Source: Dokdonia sinensis
GTDB lineage: Bacteria; Bacteroidota; Bacteroidia; Flavobacteriales; Flavobacteriaceae
Assembly (NCBI RefSeq): GCF_003688895.1
Contig: NZ_REFV01000005.1
Coordinates: forward strand, 62,001 to 126,000
DNA length: 64,000 bases
Reading direction: 5' to 3'
Made by a program: the position numbers and the translations under genes. Positions 35,889 to 44,060 of this stretch are shown here, in pieces. The notes beneath the pieces were generated by a model. The model worked only from the letters and a program-made list of their open reading frames with translations. It was not told the origin of the DNA and did not search any database. Each line of letters starts with the position of its first letter. Position 1 is the stretch's first letter.

Positions 35889-37046
35889 ATGCAATCTAAG
35901 GTAGTAGATGCTCACGCCTCACTTTTTGAAATAGACAGAAACCTTGATAAACTCGTTAAGGATATTGAGTTGCTCAATTATCTCAATCCGCTCAATATTG
36001 AAAACGAGAAGAAGCGTTTTTTTGCCTCAAAATTTACAGAGGAGCCCCAATTTAAGTATCGAAAAATAAAGTTTAGCCCTTTTAAACTACAACGCCAGTT
36101 TTTTAATCAGCGCTTGGAGCGCATAGAAGATGAAGATATACGCAGGTTGTATCGTGACATTGTTTATGAATATTCTGGACTTATAGAATGTATTGAAACG
36201 ATAGGTCAGGGGAAACAGTTTTATTACAGTAGTCTTAAGGTTTTTGGAACTCCCAAGGAGCGTGATGTAGAGAATGCTCGTTTTATTCTTCATTTTAAAG
36301 ATGAGGATGAGGGAGAAAAAATGATTAACAAATATAATGCAGACGAGGCTGCAGCTTTCTTTGAAGATTATGGAAAGCGATATGCTTTTAATTTCAATAT
36401 CACGCAGAGCACCAACATTTCTGCAGCGGCGATGGTATTAAATGCATCGGACACCCTGATGCTCAAAAAGAATAATAAATTTTCAGAAAATCAGCTTAAA
36501 GTTCTTGCAAACCACGAGATAGGCGTACACCTTGTGACTACACACAATGGGAAATCACAACCGCTCAAAATTTTCTCAAACGGTTTTGTAAATAATACGG
36601 AGACTCAAGAGGGACTTGCCGTAATGAGTGAGTATATGAGCGGGAATCTTACCTTACAACGTCTCAAAGAGCTTGCATACCGTGTGATTGCGGCAGACAG
36701 TTTAATTAAGGGATATAGCTTTGTAGACACCTTTGACTTACTGTATAATCAGTATAAAGTGAGCAGAGACAAAGCTTGGCAAATTACTTTGCGCGTACAT
36801 CGCGGTGGTGGATTTACAAAGGATTCTTTATATCTCACAGGGCTAAAAAAAGTGTACGACTATTATCAAAACGGAGAAGATCTTTCTCTCCTGCTCACAG
36901 GGAAAGTAACGCTAGAAAGTTTACCTATGATAAATAAGATGATGGATATGGGACTCGCAATACCGAGTAAATATATCACAGATTCTTATACTCAGAATAA
37001 TAATACAAATGAGAAGTTAGATTTTATATTGAAGAACTTGAAGTAG
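35889..37046 (+). CDS. QEGLA-motif (DUF1704) metallopeptidase-like protein
   Basis: This 385-aa protein belongs to the DUF1704 family, annotated as flavohemoglobin expression-modulating QEGLA motif protein and related to the eukaryotic MATCAP tubulin carboxypeptidases. NHEIGVHLVTTHNG near residue 212 is an HExxxH zinc site, and NTETQEGLAVMSEYM near 236 carries the QEGLA glutamate, the likely third ligand. No signal peptide is seen, so it is cytoplasmic. The bacterial substrate is unknown. The upstream ligase and amidohydrolase suggest that it removes or recycles a C-terminal residue added by the ATP-grasp enzyme (inference). Confidence 0.85.
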   Translation: MQSKVVDAHASLFEIDRNLDKLVKDIELLNYLNPLNIENEKKRFFASKFTEEPQFKYRKIKFSPFKLQRQFFNQRLERIEDEDIRRLYRDIVYEYSGLIECIETIGQGKQFYYSSLKVFGTPKERDVENARFILHFKDEDEGEKMINKYNADEAAAFFEDYGKRYAFNFNITQSTNISAAAMVLNASDTLMLKKNNKFSENQLKVLANHEIGVHLVTTHNGKSQPLKIFSNGFVNNTETQEGLAVMSEYMSGNLTLQRLKELAYRVIAADSLIKGYSFVDTFDLLYNQYKVSRDKAWQITLRVHRGGGFTKDSLYLTGLKKVYDYYQNGEDLSLLLTGKVTLESLPMINKMMDMGLAIPSKYITDSYTQNNNTNEKLDFILKNLK

Positions 37047-37061
37047 AGATCTTTTTGATTC

Positions 37062-37095
37062 CGCTTTGGCGAACCTGCCGGCAGGCAGGAGCGTA
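37062..37095. repeat. Composite palindrome, CTGCCGGCAG-insert type
   Basis: CGCTTTGGCGAACCTGCCGG then CAGGCAGGAGCGTA. It has the same hairpin inserted at the same point as 5285-5322, with a shorter loop and one mismatch in the outer arm. It is intergenic between convergent genes. Confidence 0.8.
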
Positions 37096-37096
37096 A

Positions 37097-37525
37097 CTAA
37101 GCATCATTTAATTTATCCAGAAACTTGCTCCTCAATTCTGGTGTAGGAATCATACAGGCATCCTTCTTTCCAAACCATTTGTATCTATTTTTAGCCACGT
37201 AGTCATACACCCAGTTTCTAATAAAATTAGGAATAATCATAAAGCCGAAGAGTAGGGGGTAGGCACCTTTTAGGTGCCTTGCAACGCGCAGTGCTGCTGT
37301 AGACTTTATACTGGCTCGTTCTCCTTCCACAAGAATAATAGAATCTGTTTCAGTAGGGTCTATTTTGTGTTTTTGAGTAAGAAATTGACCTGCCTCACTT
37401 TGTAGTGGAGCATATCTGAAGAGGTCTTTTCTGTCTTTTTTTATCACAAATGTGATTGAACTATTGCAAAGGTTGCAAACACCGTCAAAAAGAATAATTT
37501 TTTTGTCTTCTAGTAGCTCTTTCAT
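37097..37525 (-). CDS. DCC-family thiol-disulfide oxidoreductase-like protein (DUF393)
   Basis: This 142-aa protein carries the DUF393 DxxCxxC signature at its start (ILFDGVCNLCNSSITFV), giving a DGVCNLC redox motif. The middle has FRYAPLQSEAGQ and SIILVEGE. Family members are predicted thiol-disulfide oxidoreductases with no settled substrate. I prefer the start at 37525. A start 9 bp upstream is possible, but a promoter-like CAAATATC (minus-strand GATATTTG) lies directly against it. Confidence 0.85.
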   Translation of the reverse strand: MKELLEDKKIILFDGVCNLCNSSITFVIKKDRKDLFRYAPLQSEAGQFLTQKHKIDPTETDSIILVEGERASIKSTAALRVARHLKGAYPLLFGFMIIPNFIRNWVYDYVAKNRYKWFGKKDACMIPTPELRSKFLDKLNDA

Positions 37526-37611
37526 ACGCGGCAAATATCGGGATAAAATCGCTCAAATTGTCTTTAGTTTATCGGTATGATTAATGAAATGAATTGATAT
37601 TTTTTCTCCTG

Positions 37612-39279
37612 CTATCCTGTAAAATAGGTCAAGATTACAACAACAATAACCACAAGTAAAACAGAGAGAACAATATCAATTTTATCATAGCTTCCTCTTG
37701 CAGCAGCTTTATCTTCATCAGACAAAGTACCAAAGGCGAGTCCGCGTATGGTTGCATAATTTGGAGCAGTAGTCGCAAGACTCACAGAAACACAAACAGC
37801 TACAGAAAATATGAACATAAATATAGCCATATGGGCAAAGTTTATAGTAGCAAAGGCGTACATAATCCCATTTACCACCGTTTCTCCTGTAGCGCGAGCA
37901 TCCAGAATCTCTTGTTGATAATAAATCTCAGACCCCAATCGCATAATGAGTAGTGCAAGCCCTGTCATTAGTGTAGCTATTGCAGCTTGCGACGTTACAC
38001 GCTTCCAGATAATACCTAGTAAGAATACCGCGGTAACTGGAGGAGCAATATAGGATTGTACGTTTTGTAAATATTGATACATCACACCACCTCCTATTTT
38101 TTGCATTATCGGAATCCAAATGATACCTAAGACAACAATAAATCCAGTTGCAATCTTACCTATGTTTAATAACTCTCGTTCGCTTTTTTGTGGCTTCAGT
38201 TTTTTGTAAATATCTATGGTAAATATGGTGGAACAGCTGTTAAAGACTGATGCGAGCGAACTCATAAGTGCAGCCATCAACCCTCCAGCAACAAGTCCTT
38301 TTAAGCCTACGGGAAGTAACTTGGTTACTAACATTGGAAAAGCTCTGTCTGCCTTTTCAAGTGCAAATACTTCTGGGTTCTGAACAGAAAGAGCAAAGGC
38401 TATTACACCTGGAATTAGGAATATAAATATAGGAAGAAGCTTAAGATATGCTCCAAAAATAGCTCCTCTACGACCTATCTTTATGTTATTTGCAGCCAGG
38501 GTGCGCTGTACAATATACTGATCTGTACACCAGTACCAAATACCAACAATTGTCCCCCCAAAGAGTAGACCCGTCCACGGGAAATCTGGGTCATTCATAG
38601 GGCGCCACATATTAAAGTGGTCTGGTCTTACTTCTCGTATAGTTGTTTTGAGCTCATTCCAGCCACCTACTTCTGCCAGACCAAAATAAGTAATCATTAC
38701 CGCACCTAATATTAATATTACAGTTTGTAAAGTCTCCGTATAAATTACAGCTTTCATCCCGCCCACAATCGTATAAAGTCCCGTAAAAATTACAATTCCT
38801 ATAGCTCCATACCAAAAAGGAATTCCTAACAGCTCAGAAACCACGATACCTCCAGCATAAATTGTAACAGAAACTTTAGTCAGGACGTAAGCAAGGAGCG
38901 AGAAAACAGAAAGAAACCATCGTGATCTGGCATCAAAACGTTTTTCCAGAAACTCTGGCATTGTAAAAGCACCGCTGCGTATATAAAAAGGCAGGAAAAG
39001 CCACCCCAGTAATAATACAATCCAAGCGTGCAGCTCATAATGTGCCATCGGCATTCCAGACTCAAACCCAGTACCAGCAAGGCCCACTACGTGTTCAGAT
39101 CCTATATTAGACGCAAAAATAGATGCCCCTATGACGAACCAGCCTACATTACGACCCGCTAGAAAGTAGTCTTCGGTATTTTTATTTTTTTGTAACACTA
39201 CCCATACGGCTACGCCAATCAAGGCAAGTAAGTAAAATGCTAATACCCACCAGTCTGCAGTTTCTAAAACACTCTTCAT
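37612..39279 (-). CDS. Sodium:solute symporter (SSS family, sugar type)
   Basis: This 555-aa membrane protein has about 14 spans. SSS signatures include FLAGRNVGWFVIGASIFASNIGSEH near the N-terminus and GGLMAALMSSLASVFNSCSTIFTIDIYK in the middle. The similarity to SGLT-type members and the divergent GH43 glycosidase at 39424 suggest import of a pentose or another sugar released outside the cell. The 144-bp spacer to the GH43 gene is AT-rich and holds no clear operator. Confidence 0.9.
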   Translation of the reverse strand: MKSVLETADWWVLAFYLLALIGVAVWVVLQKNKNTEDYFLAGRNVGWFVIGASIFASNIGSEHVVGLAGTGFESGMPMAHYELHAWIVLLLGWLFLPFYIRSGAFTMPEFLEKRFDARSRWFLSVFSLLAYVLTKVSVTIYAGGIVVSELLGIPFWYGAIGIVIFTGLYTIVGGMKAVIYTETLQTVILILGAVMITYFGLAEVGGWNELKTTIREVRPDHFNMWRPMNDPDFPWTGLLFGGTIVGIWYWCTDQYIVQRTLAANNIKIGRRGAIFGAYLKLLPIFIFLIPGVIAFALSVQNPEVFALEKADRAFPMLVTKLLPVGLKGLVAGGLMAALMSSLASVFNSCSTIFTIDIYKKLKPQKSERELLNIGKIATGFIVVLGIIWIPIMQKIGGGVMYQYLQNVQSYIAPPVTAVFLLGIIWKRVTSQAAIATLMTGLALLIMRLGSEIYYQQEILDARATGETVVNGIMYAFATINFAHMAIFMFIFSVAVCVSVSLATTAPNYATIRGLAFGTLSDEDKAAARGSYDKIDIVLSVLLVVIVVVILTYFTG

Positions 39280-39423
39280 TTTAGTAATTATTTCATGGTC
39301 ACTTTAGTAGTGACTATTTTAGTGTAGAAATGTATACTTTTTAATTTATAATCTAAATAAAATGTTAGTAAAGTGTATATATTTATCAATAATTATGCAA
39401 TCTGATATCAACTATATTCCATT

Positions 39424-40518
39424 ATGAAAATCAAGATCCTTTCTATTTTGTGCATCATTGCTACACTACATATACAATGCAAAGAACAAAAACCATCGTC
39501 GGCCGGTGCAGATGAATCTGATAGTATATCTGTTGAGGTTTTCGAATTTGACAAGCCAATCATTACAGAACAATATACAGCAGATCCTTCTGCTCATATT
39601 TTTGATGGTAAAATGTATATATATCCTTCTCACGACTATGAATCGGGCATTCCTGAAGATGATCTAGGAAATCACTTTGCAATGCGCGATTATCACGTTT
39701 ATTCTATGGACAGCGTAGGGGGAAAAATCACGGATCACGGAAAAGTCTTAGATATAGACCAAGTCGATTGGGCACACCGTCAAATGTGGGCTCCAGATGC
39801 AGCCGAAAAGGATGGAATGTATTACCTCTATTTCCCAGCAAAAGATAAGGATGATGTTTTCCACATAGGGGTTGCAGTAGCGGATAACCCTGCGGGCCCT
39901 TTTAAGCCTGAGTCAGATTACATAGAGGATAGTTACAGTATTGATCCATCGGTTTTTAAAGATGGAGGAGAATACTATATGTATTTTGGCGGGATATGGG
40001 GAGGTCAGTTACAATGGTACCGAGATAATAAATTTCAAGGGAAAAGAGATGTATATCCAGATGATGAGAAGCCTGCATTACAGCCTAAAATCGTTAAACT
40101 CGCTCCAGATATGAAAAGCTTTGCAGAAGCTCCAAAGGACATTGCAATCTTAGATAAAGACGGAGAATTGTTAAAGACATTAGATAATGATAGACGCTTT
40201 TTTGAGGGAGCGTGGGTTCATAAGTATAAGAATACCTACTATTTGTCCTACTCTACTGGTGATACGCATAATATTGTATACGCAACTGCAGATAATCCTT
40301 ACGGTCCATTTACGTATCAAGGAAAAATACTCAACCCAGTATTAGGGTGGACAAATCACCACAGCATTGTGGAGCAAAATGGGAAATGGTACTTATTCTA
40401 TCATGACAGTTGCTTATCTGGAGGAAAAACCCATTTACGCAGTGTAAAGGTAGCGGAACTTAAATACAATCTAGACGGCACCATTCAGGAGATGGATAAA
40501 ATGGTTTCCGTTGACTAA
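39424..40518 (+). CDS. Glycoside hydrolase family 43 lipoprotein
   Basis: This 364-aa lipoprotein (signal ending TLHIQCKEQ; Cys19) has a five-bladed beta-propeller of the GH43 type. The first catalytic Asp is in QYTADPSAHIFDGKMYIY, a second acidic block is YSIDPSVFKDGGEYYMYFG, and the general acid Glu is probably in RFFEGAWVHKYKNTYYLSYS. The substrate is probably a beta-xyloside or alpha-arabinoside from algal or plant polysaccharide. It is divergent from a sugar symporter, so the two form a minimal sugar release-and-uptake pair without SusCD in this window. Confidence 0.87.
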   Translation: MKIKILSILCIIATLHIQCKEQKPSSAGADESDSISVEVFEFDKPIITEQYTADPSAHIFDGKMYIYPSHDYESGIPEDDLGNHFAMRDYHVYSMDSVGGKITDHGKVLDIDQVDWAHRQMWAPDAAEKDGMYYLYFPAKDKDDVFHIGVAVADNPAGPFKPESDYIEDSYSIDPSVFKDGGEYYMYFGGIWGGQLQWYRDNKFQGKRDVYPDDEKPALQPKIVKLAPDMKSFAEAPKDIAILDKDGELLKTLDNDRRFFEGAWVHKYKNTYYLSYSTGDTHNIVYATADNPYGPFTYQGKILNPVLGWTNHHSIVEQNGKWYLFYHDSCLSGGKTHLRSVKVAELKYNLDGTIQEMDKMVSVD

Positions 40519-40733
40519 TATGTTTTATGCCTAAAAAAACATAAAACCCAGGATACAACTATAATCGATTATCAATATGTGTAATACGGGTTGATGGGAT
40601 ATACTAGGAGCTCCTTTTGATGTAGAGTATACGTTTTTGCGAAAGCAGAAATATTCACTACAAAAAGTAGAGACTATTAAATAGGTGAATTATTTCTTAA
40701 AATTACTTTTGAGATTAGCCTATAACGACAATT

Positions 40734-41333
40734 TTAAGGCATAAATTGCACAATCACTATGTATGTTGCAGCGGTTAATAAGAGTAATAACCCTAAAGCA
40801 AGTAATCGCAATGACCTATTTACATTTCGAAATTTGTAAGCGGCAATTTTAGATATGATGAAAATTTGTTGTCCTAGTTGAAAAAAGAGTTTTTCTTCCT
40901 CTAAACTTACAGCATAAAACTTTTTTGAAAACTCGTTTATATTTCCAAATTTTGAAATAATATCTCCAAAAAAGAAAATATTCTTATCGTACTTTTTTTC
41001 AATCCTAGGCATAAAACAGCGTATACTGAAGTACATAGAAGCTATTGTACAAAGTAGCCAAGCAACCATAACTAAGTACAAAACAATACTAGAAATTCCC
41101 TCTAGAAAAATCATCCCAACGTTTTGATATACAAGGTTGAGCAAAATCCCATAAAAAGAGAGAATGAGACCAGCCTTGATCTCAGAAGCTTTTATAAGTC
41201 CAAAAACATAATTTATACTGCCCCAATAATGATCTACAAGATCTTCGGTATGATCTCGTAAGGATGATGAGGTCATTGACTCCCGTGAGTCACTGACCTT
41301 ACCTATCTTTTTATTGAAAGTTTCCTCTTTCAT
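40734..41333 (-). CDS. PycTM-type membrane protein (Pycsar effector family)
   Basis: This 199-aa protein matches the layout of the Pycsar transmembrane effector family (PycTM, DUF5706). An N-terminal helix (GLIKASEIKAGLILSFYGIL) continues into the first span. A second span ends in SIRCFMPRI, followed by the family block NIFFFGDIISKF. A long helix has QQIFIISKIAAYKFRNVNRS, and a last span (LRLLALGLLLLLTAATYIVI) closes the protein. Known PycTM proteins damage the inner membrane when a cyclase produces cCMP or cUMP on phage infection. It is the last gene of a minus-strand operon that includes a class III cyclase, so it is probably the output of that signal. Confidence 0.82.
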   Translation of the reverse strand: MKEETFNKKIGKVSDSRESMTSSSLRDHTEDLVDHYWGSINYVFGLIKASEIKAGLILSFYGILLNLVYQNVGMIFLEGISSIVLYLVMVAWLLCTIASMYFSIRCFMPRIEKKYDKNIFFFGDIISKFGNINEFSKKFYAVSLEEEKLFFQLGQQIFIISKIAAYKFRNVNRSLRLLALGLLLLLTAATYIVIVQFMP

Positions 41334-41344
41334 AGGTTTCTGGA

Positions 41345-41731
41345 TTATTCTGACGTATTTGAATTAAAACAATCTCTGAATATTTTCCACCCGCCATCTT
41401 CTTGTTTCCACAGCTGTATAGTTTTACCATTATCTAACTCACTTCCATCTGCGTGACTTAGATTATACTCAGCTTGCACTCCCACAACTCCAGAATCGTT
41501 GTATGCTGTAAAATTTAGGACTTCATACTTTGTAAAACCCTGAGCGATAAATCCAGCGATCGCTCCTTCTATTGCAGCTCGCCCAATAAATGACGGAGAG
41601 CCTCCTGCCATAAATGCGCCGTCTGCAGTGTAACATTGAGCTACACCCGCGGCATCCTTGTTTGCCATTGCTTTTGCAAATTGTGTGTTTCGGGCTGTAA
41701 TTGCTGCTCTAATTGAATCTGTTGTAGCCAT
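41345..41731 (-). CDS. NTF2/SnoaL-like (DUF4440-type) protein
   Basis: This 128-aa protein has the cone-shaped NTF2-like fold pattern: an N-terminal helix (AITARNTQFAKAMANKDAAG), CYTADGAFMAGGSPSFIGRA, and the closing strands KTIQLWKQEDGGWKIFRDCF. The family includes small-molecule isomerases, binding proteins and oligomerisation domains. It lies 11 bp upstream of the PycTM gene and 44 bp after the cyclase gene in the same operon. Whether it binds a ligand or acts as an enzyme is unknown. FAKA here is native sequence, not a palindrome copy. Confidence 0.8.
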   Translation of the reverse strand: MATTDSIRAAITARNTQFAKAMANKDAAGVAQCYTADGAFMAGGSPSFIGRAAIEGAIAGFIAQGFTKYEVLNFTAYNDSGVVGVQAEYNLSHADGSELDNGKTIQLWKQEDGGWKIFRDCFNSNTSE

Positions 41732-41775
41732 AATGTTTGAATTTAAGTTGGTTATTAATTATTTGAAAAAAGTAT

Positions 41776-42918
41776 TTAGCTTTTTCTGTCAACAAAGTAC
41801 ATATCCACTTCTCCTTTATTTTTTACAGACAGTTTACCTCTGTGGGAACAATGAAAATGGTCTTTTATAAGTGCATACGTACGTTGTGAGATGTTGACCT
41901 TTCCAGGTTCACTTTTTTGTTCTAATTGAGCGGCTAGATTTACTGTGTCTCCCCAGATATCGTAGGCAAATTTGGTAAGTCCCACTACACCCGCCACAAC
42001 TGGCCCCGTATGAATCCCCATTCTTATTTTAAATTCTGGAAGATTTTGAATCCGTTTTGAGGTATTAAAACCGCTCATAAATTCCTGCATATCTAATGCA
42101 GCATTAGTGAGTACTTGCGCCTGATTTTCTACTGAAGTAGGAAGACCACATACGCACATATAACTATCACCTATAGTCTTTATCTTTTCTATATCATACT
42201 TTTTTATAATTCTGTCAAAACCTCTAAAACTGTCATCTAGTTGCGCCACTAATTCATCTGGAGCCATTTTTTCTGCAATAGACGTGAATCCAGCTATGTC
42301 AGTAAACAGCACACTCACTTGATCGTACTTACGCGCATAAGATTTTCCAAATTTCTTAAGCTCACTTGCAATCTCCTCTGGTAAGATATTGAGGAGGAGT
42401 TTATCAGCTTTGGCCATTTCTGTTTCTAGTAAGAGCGATTTATTTTCTATTTCTAGCGTTCTTAGTTTTACCTTCTCTTCTAATTGCTCATTGTGAATTT
42501 TAAGCTCACTTATTAGTGATTTATTATCCCTTCTCAGTATTACCGCTTCTAGGGCATTATCTATAGTAATTTTTAGTTCATCTTTATCCCACGGTTTTGT
42601 AATATACCTGTAAACCCGTCCCGTATTTATCGCCTCGATAATTGCTTCTATATCGCTAAAACCTGTAAGTATCATTCTCACAGAATCTGGCTCATCAGGT
42701 AATTTTTGTAAAAATTGAACTCCTGTCATACCCGGCATACGCTGGTCTGTAACGATTACGTGTATATCATTTTCTGCTACTACCTTCATCCCTTCCTCAC
42801 CGCTTATTGCAGTAAATACGTTATAATGACGACGTAGTGCCGCTCTAAAGGAAACGAGGTTGTTTTCTTCATCATCTACATATAATATGTTGAAGCCAGA
42901 TGTATCTTCTTTAGTCAT
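41776..42918 (-). CDS. Response regulator with class III nucleotide cyclase output
   Basis: This 380-aa cytoplasmic protein starts with a receiver domain (ILYVDDEE; phospho-acceptor Asp58 in VIVTDQRMPG; TKPW at 107-110). A coiled coil follows at about 125-175, then a class III cyclase at about 200-378. Metal-binding Asp207 (LFTDIAGFTS) and Asp251 (TIGDSYM) are present. Lys247 and Asp320 (YDIWGD) are the ATP-type specificity residues. Asn327 is present, but the usual transition-state Arg is Gln331 (NLAAQLE). This makes activity or substrate uncertain: it could be cAMP, another cyclic nucleotide, or weak catalysis. It overlaps the kinase gene by 8 bp, which supports a dedicated pair. Confidence 0.9.
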   Translation of the reverse strand: MTKEDTSGFNILYVDDEENNLVSFRAALRRHYNVFTAISGEEGMKVVAENDIHVIVTDQRMPGMTGVQFLQKLPDEPDSVRMILTGFSDIEAIIEAINTGRVYRYITKPWDKDELKITIDNALEAVILRRDNKSLISELKIHNEQLEEKVKLRTLEIENKSLLLETEMAKADKLLLNILPEEIASELKKFGKSYARKYDQVSVLFTDIAGFTSIAEKMAPDELVAQLDDSFRGFDRIIKKYDIEKIKTIGDSYMCVCGLPTSVENQAQVLTNAALDMQEFMSGFNTSKRIQNLPEFKIRMGIHTGPVVAGVVGLTKFAYDIWGDTVNLAAQLEQKSEPGKVNISQRTYALIKDHFHCSHRGKLSVKNKGEVDMYFVDRKS

Positions 42919-44053
42919 TAGTATTAGTTTGAAGTGAGGTGTTTTTTTCTTGTTTGATAGGTAGCTGGATGTGGAAAGTAGTTCCTTGACCTATTTCCGA
43001 AATTACAGATATGCTTCCTTTGTGCTTTTTTACAATACCATAGCTAATTGACAATCCTAAACCTGTTCCTTTCCCCACATCTTTTGTGGTAAAAAAAGGT
43101 TCAAAAATTTTCTGCTTTACTGCCTCAGGCATTCCAGATCCGGTATCCCTAATTTTTATGAGAACATCATCCCCATTACTCTCAGTAGTTATAAAAATAC
43201 TTCCAGTACCTTCAATAGCTTGTATGGCATTAGACAGAATATTCATAAATACTTGGTTTATCTCTCCTGGTAAACAGGTAATCTCTGGTATGTTTCCATA
43301 ATCTTTTACGACCGTCACCCGATCTTTAAACGAGCTGTGCAATATTGCGAGTGTAGATTCTAGACCTTCATTTATATTAGTGTTCTTTACCACATTTTGA
43401 TCAAGCCTAGAGAAGTTGCGCAATCCTTTGACTATTTCTGAGGTACGGTGCGCACCTTCTTCTATACCTTTTAATAACTCCTGCACCTCTAGTAATGTGA
43501 ATTCAAGATCTTTCTTGCGGTTATCTTCTTTTGCTTTCGCAAAAAAGGCCTCCAGTTCATTCTCTGCAATCACCTTTTCATAAGCGTGAATACTTTCTAT
43601 TATATCAGACAGGTCTTCCTTAAGTGGCTTTATATTTGCCGAAACAAAATTAATAGGGTTGTTAATTTCGTGTGCCACACCAGCAGTAAGTTGTCCTAGC
43701 GAAGCCATTTTCTCAGACATTACTAGTTGTTGTTGTGCCTCTTTGAGGTCCCGCAATAAGGTATGCAGTTCCTTATTTTTTATTTCAATGAGCTTGTGCT
43801 GTTTATCGACCTCAGTAAGTGTGCGATTAATTTCATCCTTGCTTTCCTCTATAATCTTCTTTTGTGTTTCTATTTCTGTGATACTAGCGTTTAAGATATT
43901 TTTGATAGCAGTTTTATCTATAAGCGTTCTGTTGTATTGAAACTCAAATGCTTTGCTCTGCTTTAAACAAGCACGAAATTCCTTCATTAGATAATCTCGC
44001 TCCTCTGCAGTAAGATTAAGCGCTTCTATATATGTTTTTAAGGATTCTTGCAT
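42911..44053 (-). CDS. Soluble sensor histidine kinase
   Basis: This 380-aa kinase has no membrane span or signal peptide. The N-terminal 115 residues are helical and coiled-coil (KKIIEESKDEINRTLTEVDK). HisKA follows with phospho-acceptor His128 in GVAHEINNPINF, then HATPase_c with the N box (NILSNAIQAIEG), G1 (RDTGSGMPEAV), F (FEPFFTTK) and G2 (GTGLGLSISYGIV). The lack of a sensing domain suggests that its input comes from a partner, most simply the FIST protein encoded 7 bp upstream. Its response regulator partner overlaps it downstream. FFAKA at about residues 168-172 comes from a degenerate palindrome. Confidence 0.92.
   Translation of the reverse strand: MQESLKTYIEALNLTAEERDYLMKEFRACLKQSKAFEFQYNRTLIDKTAIKNILNASITEIETQKKIIEESKDEINRTLTEVDKQHKLIEIKNKELHTLLRDLKEAQQQLVMSEKMASLGQLTAGVAHEINNPINFVSANIKPLKEDLSDIIESIHAYEKVIAENELEAFFAKAKEDNRKKDLEFTLLEVQELLKGIEEGAHRTSEIVKGLRNFSRLDQNVVKNTNINEGLESTLAILHSSFKDRVTVVKDYGNIPEITCLPGEINQVFMNILSNAIQAIEGTGSIFITTESNGDDVLIKIRDTGSGMPEAVKQKIFEPFFTTKDVGKGTGLGLSISYGIVKKHKGSISVISEIGQGTTFHIQLPIKQEKNTSLQTNTND
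43531..43546. repeat. Degenerate palindrome in kinase gene
   Basis: TTGCTTTCGCAAAAAA keeps GCTTTCGC but lacks the central CGCG and the right arm. It still reads FFAKA on the minus strand. Confidence 0.35.
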
Positions 44054-44060
44054 TTATTGA

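Noticed and set aside
41651-41670. FAKA in the NTF2-like protein as another palindrome copy
   Set aside because: The DNA there (TTTGCCATTGCTTTTGCAAA) lacks the TTTCGCGAAA core, so it is ordinary protein sequence.
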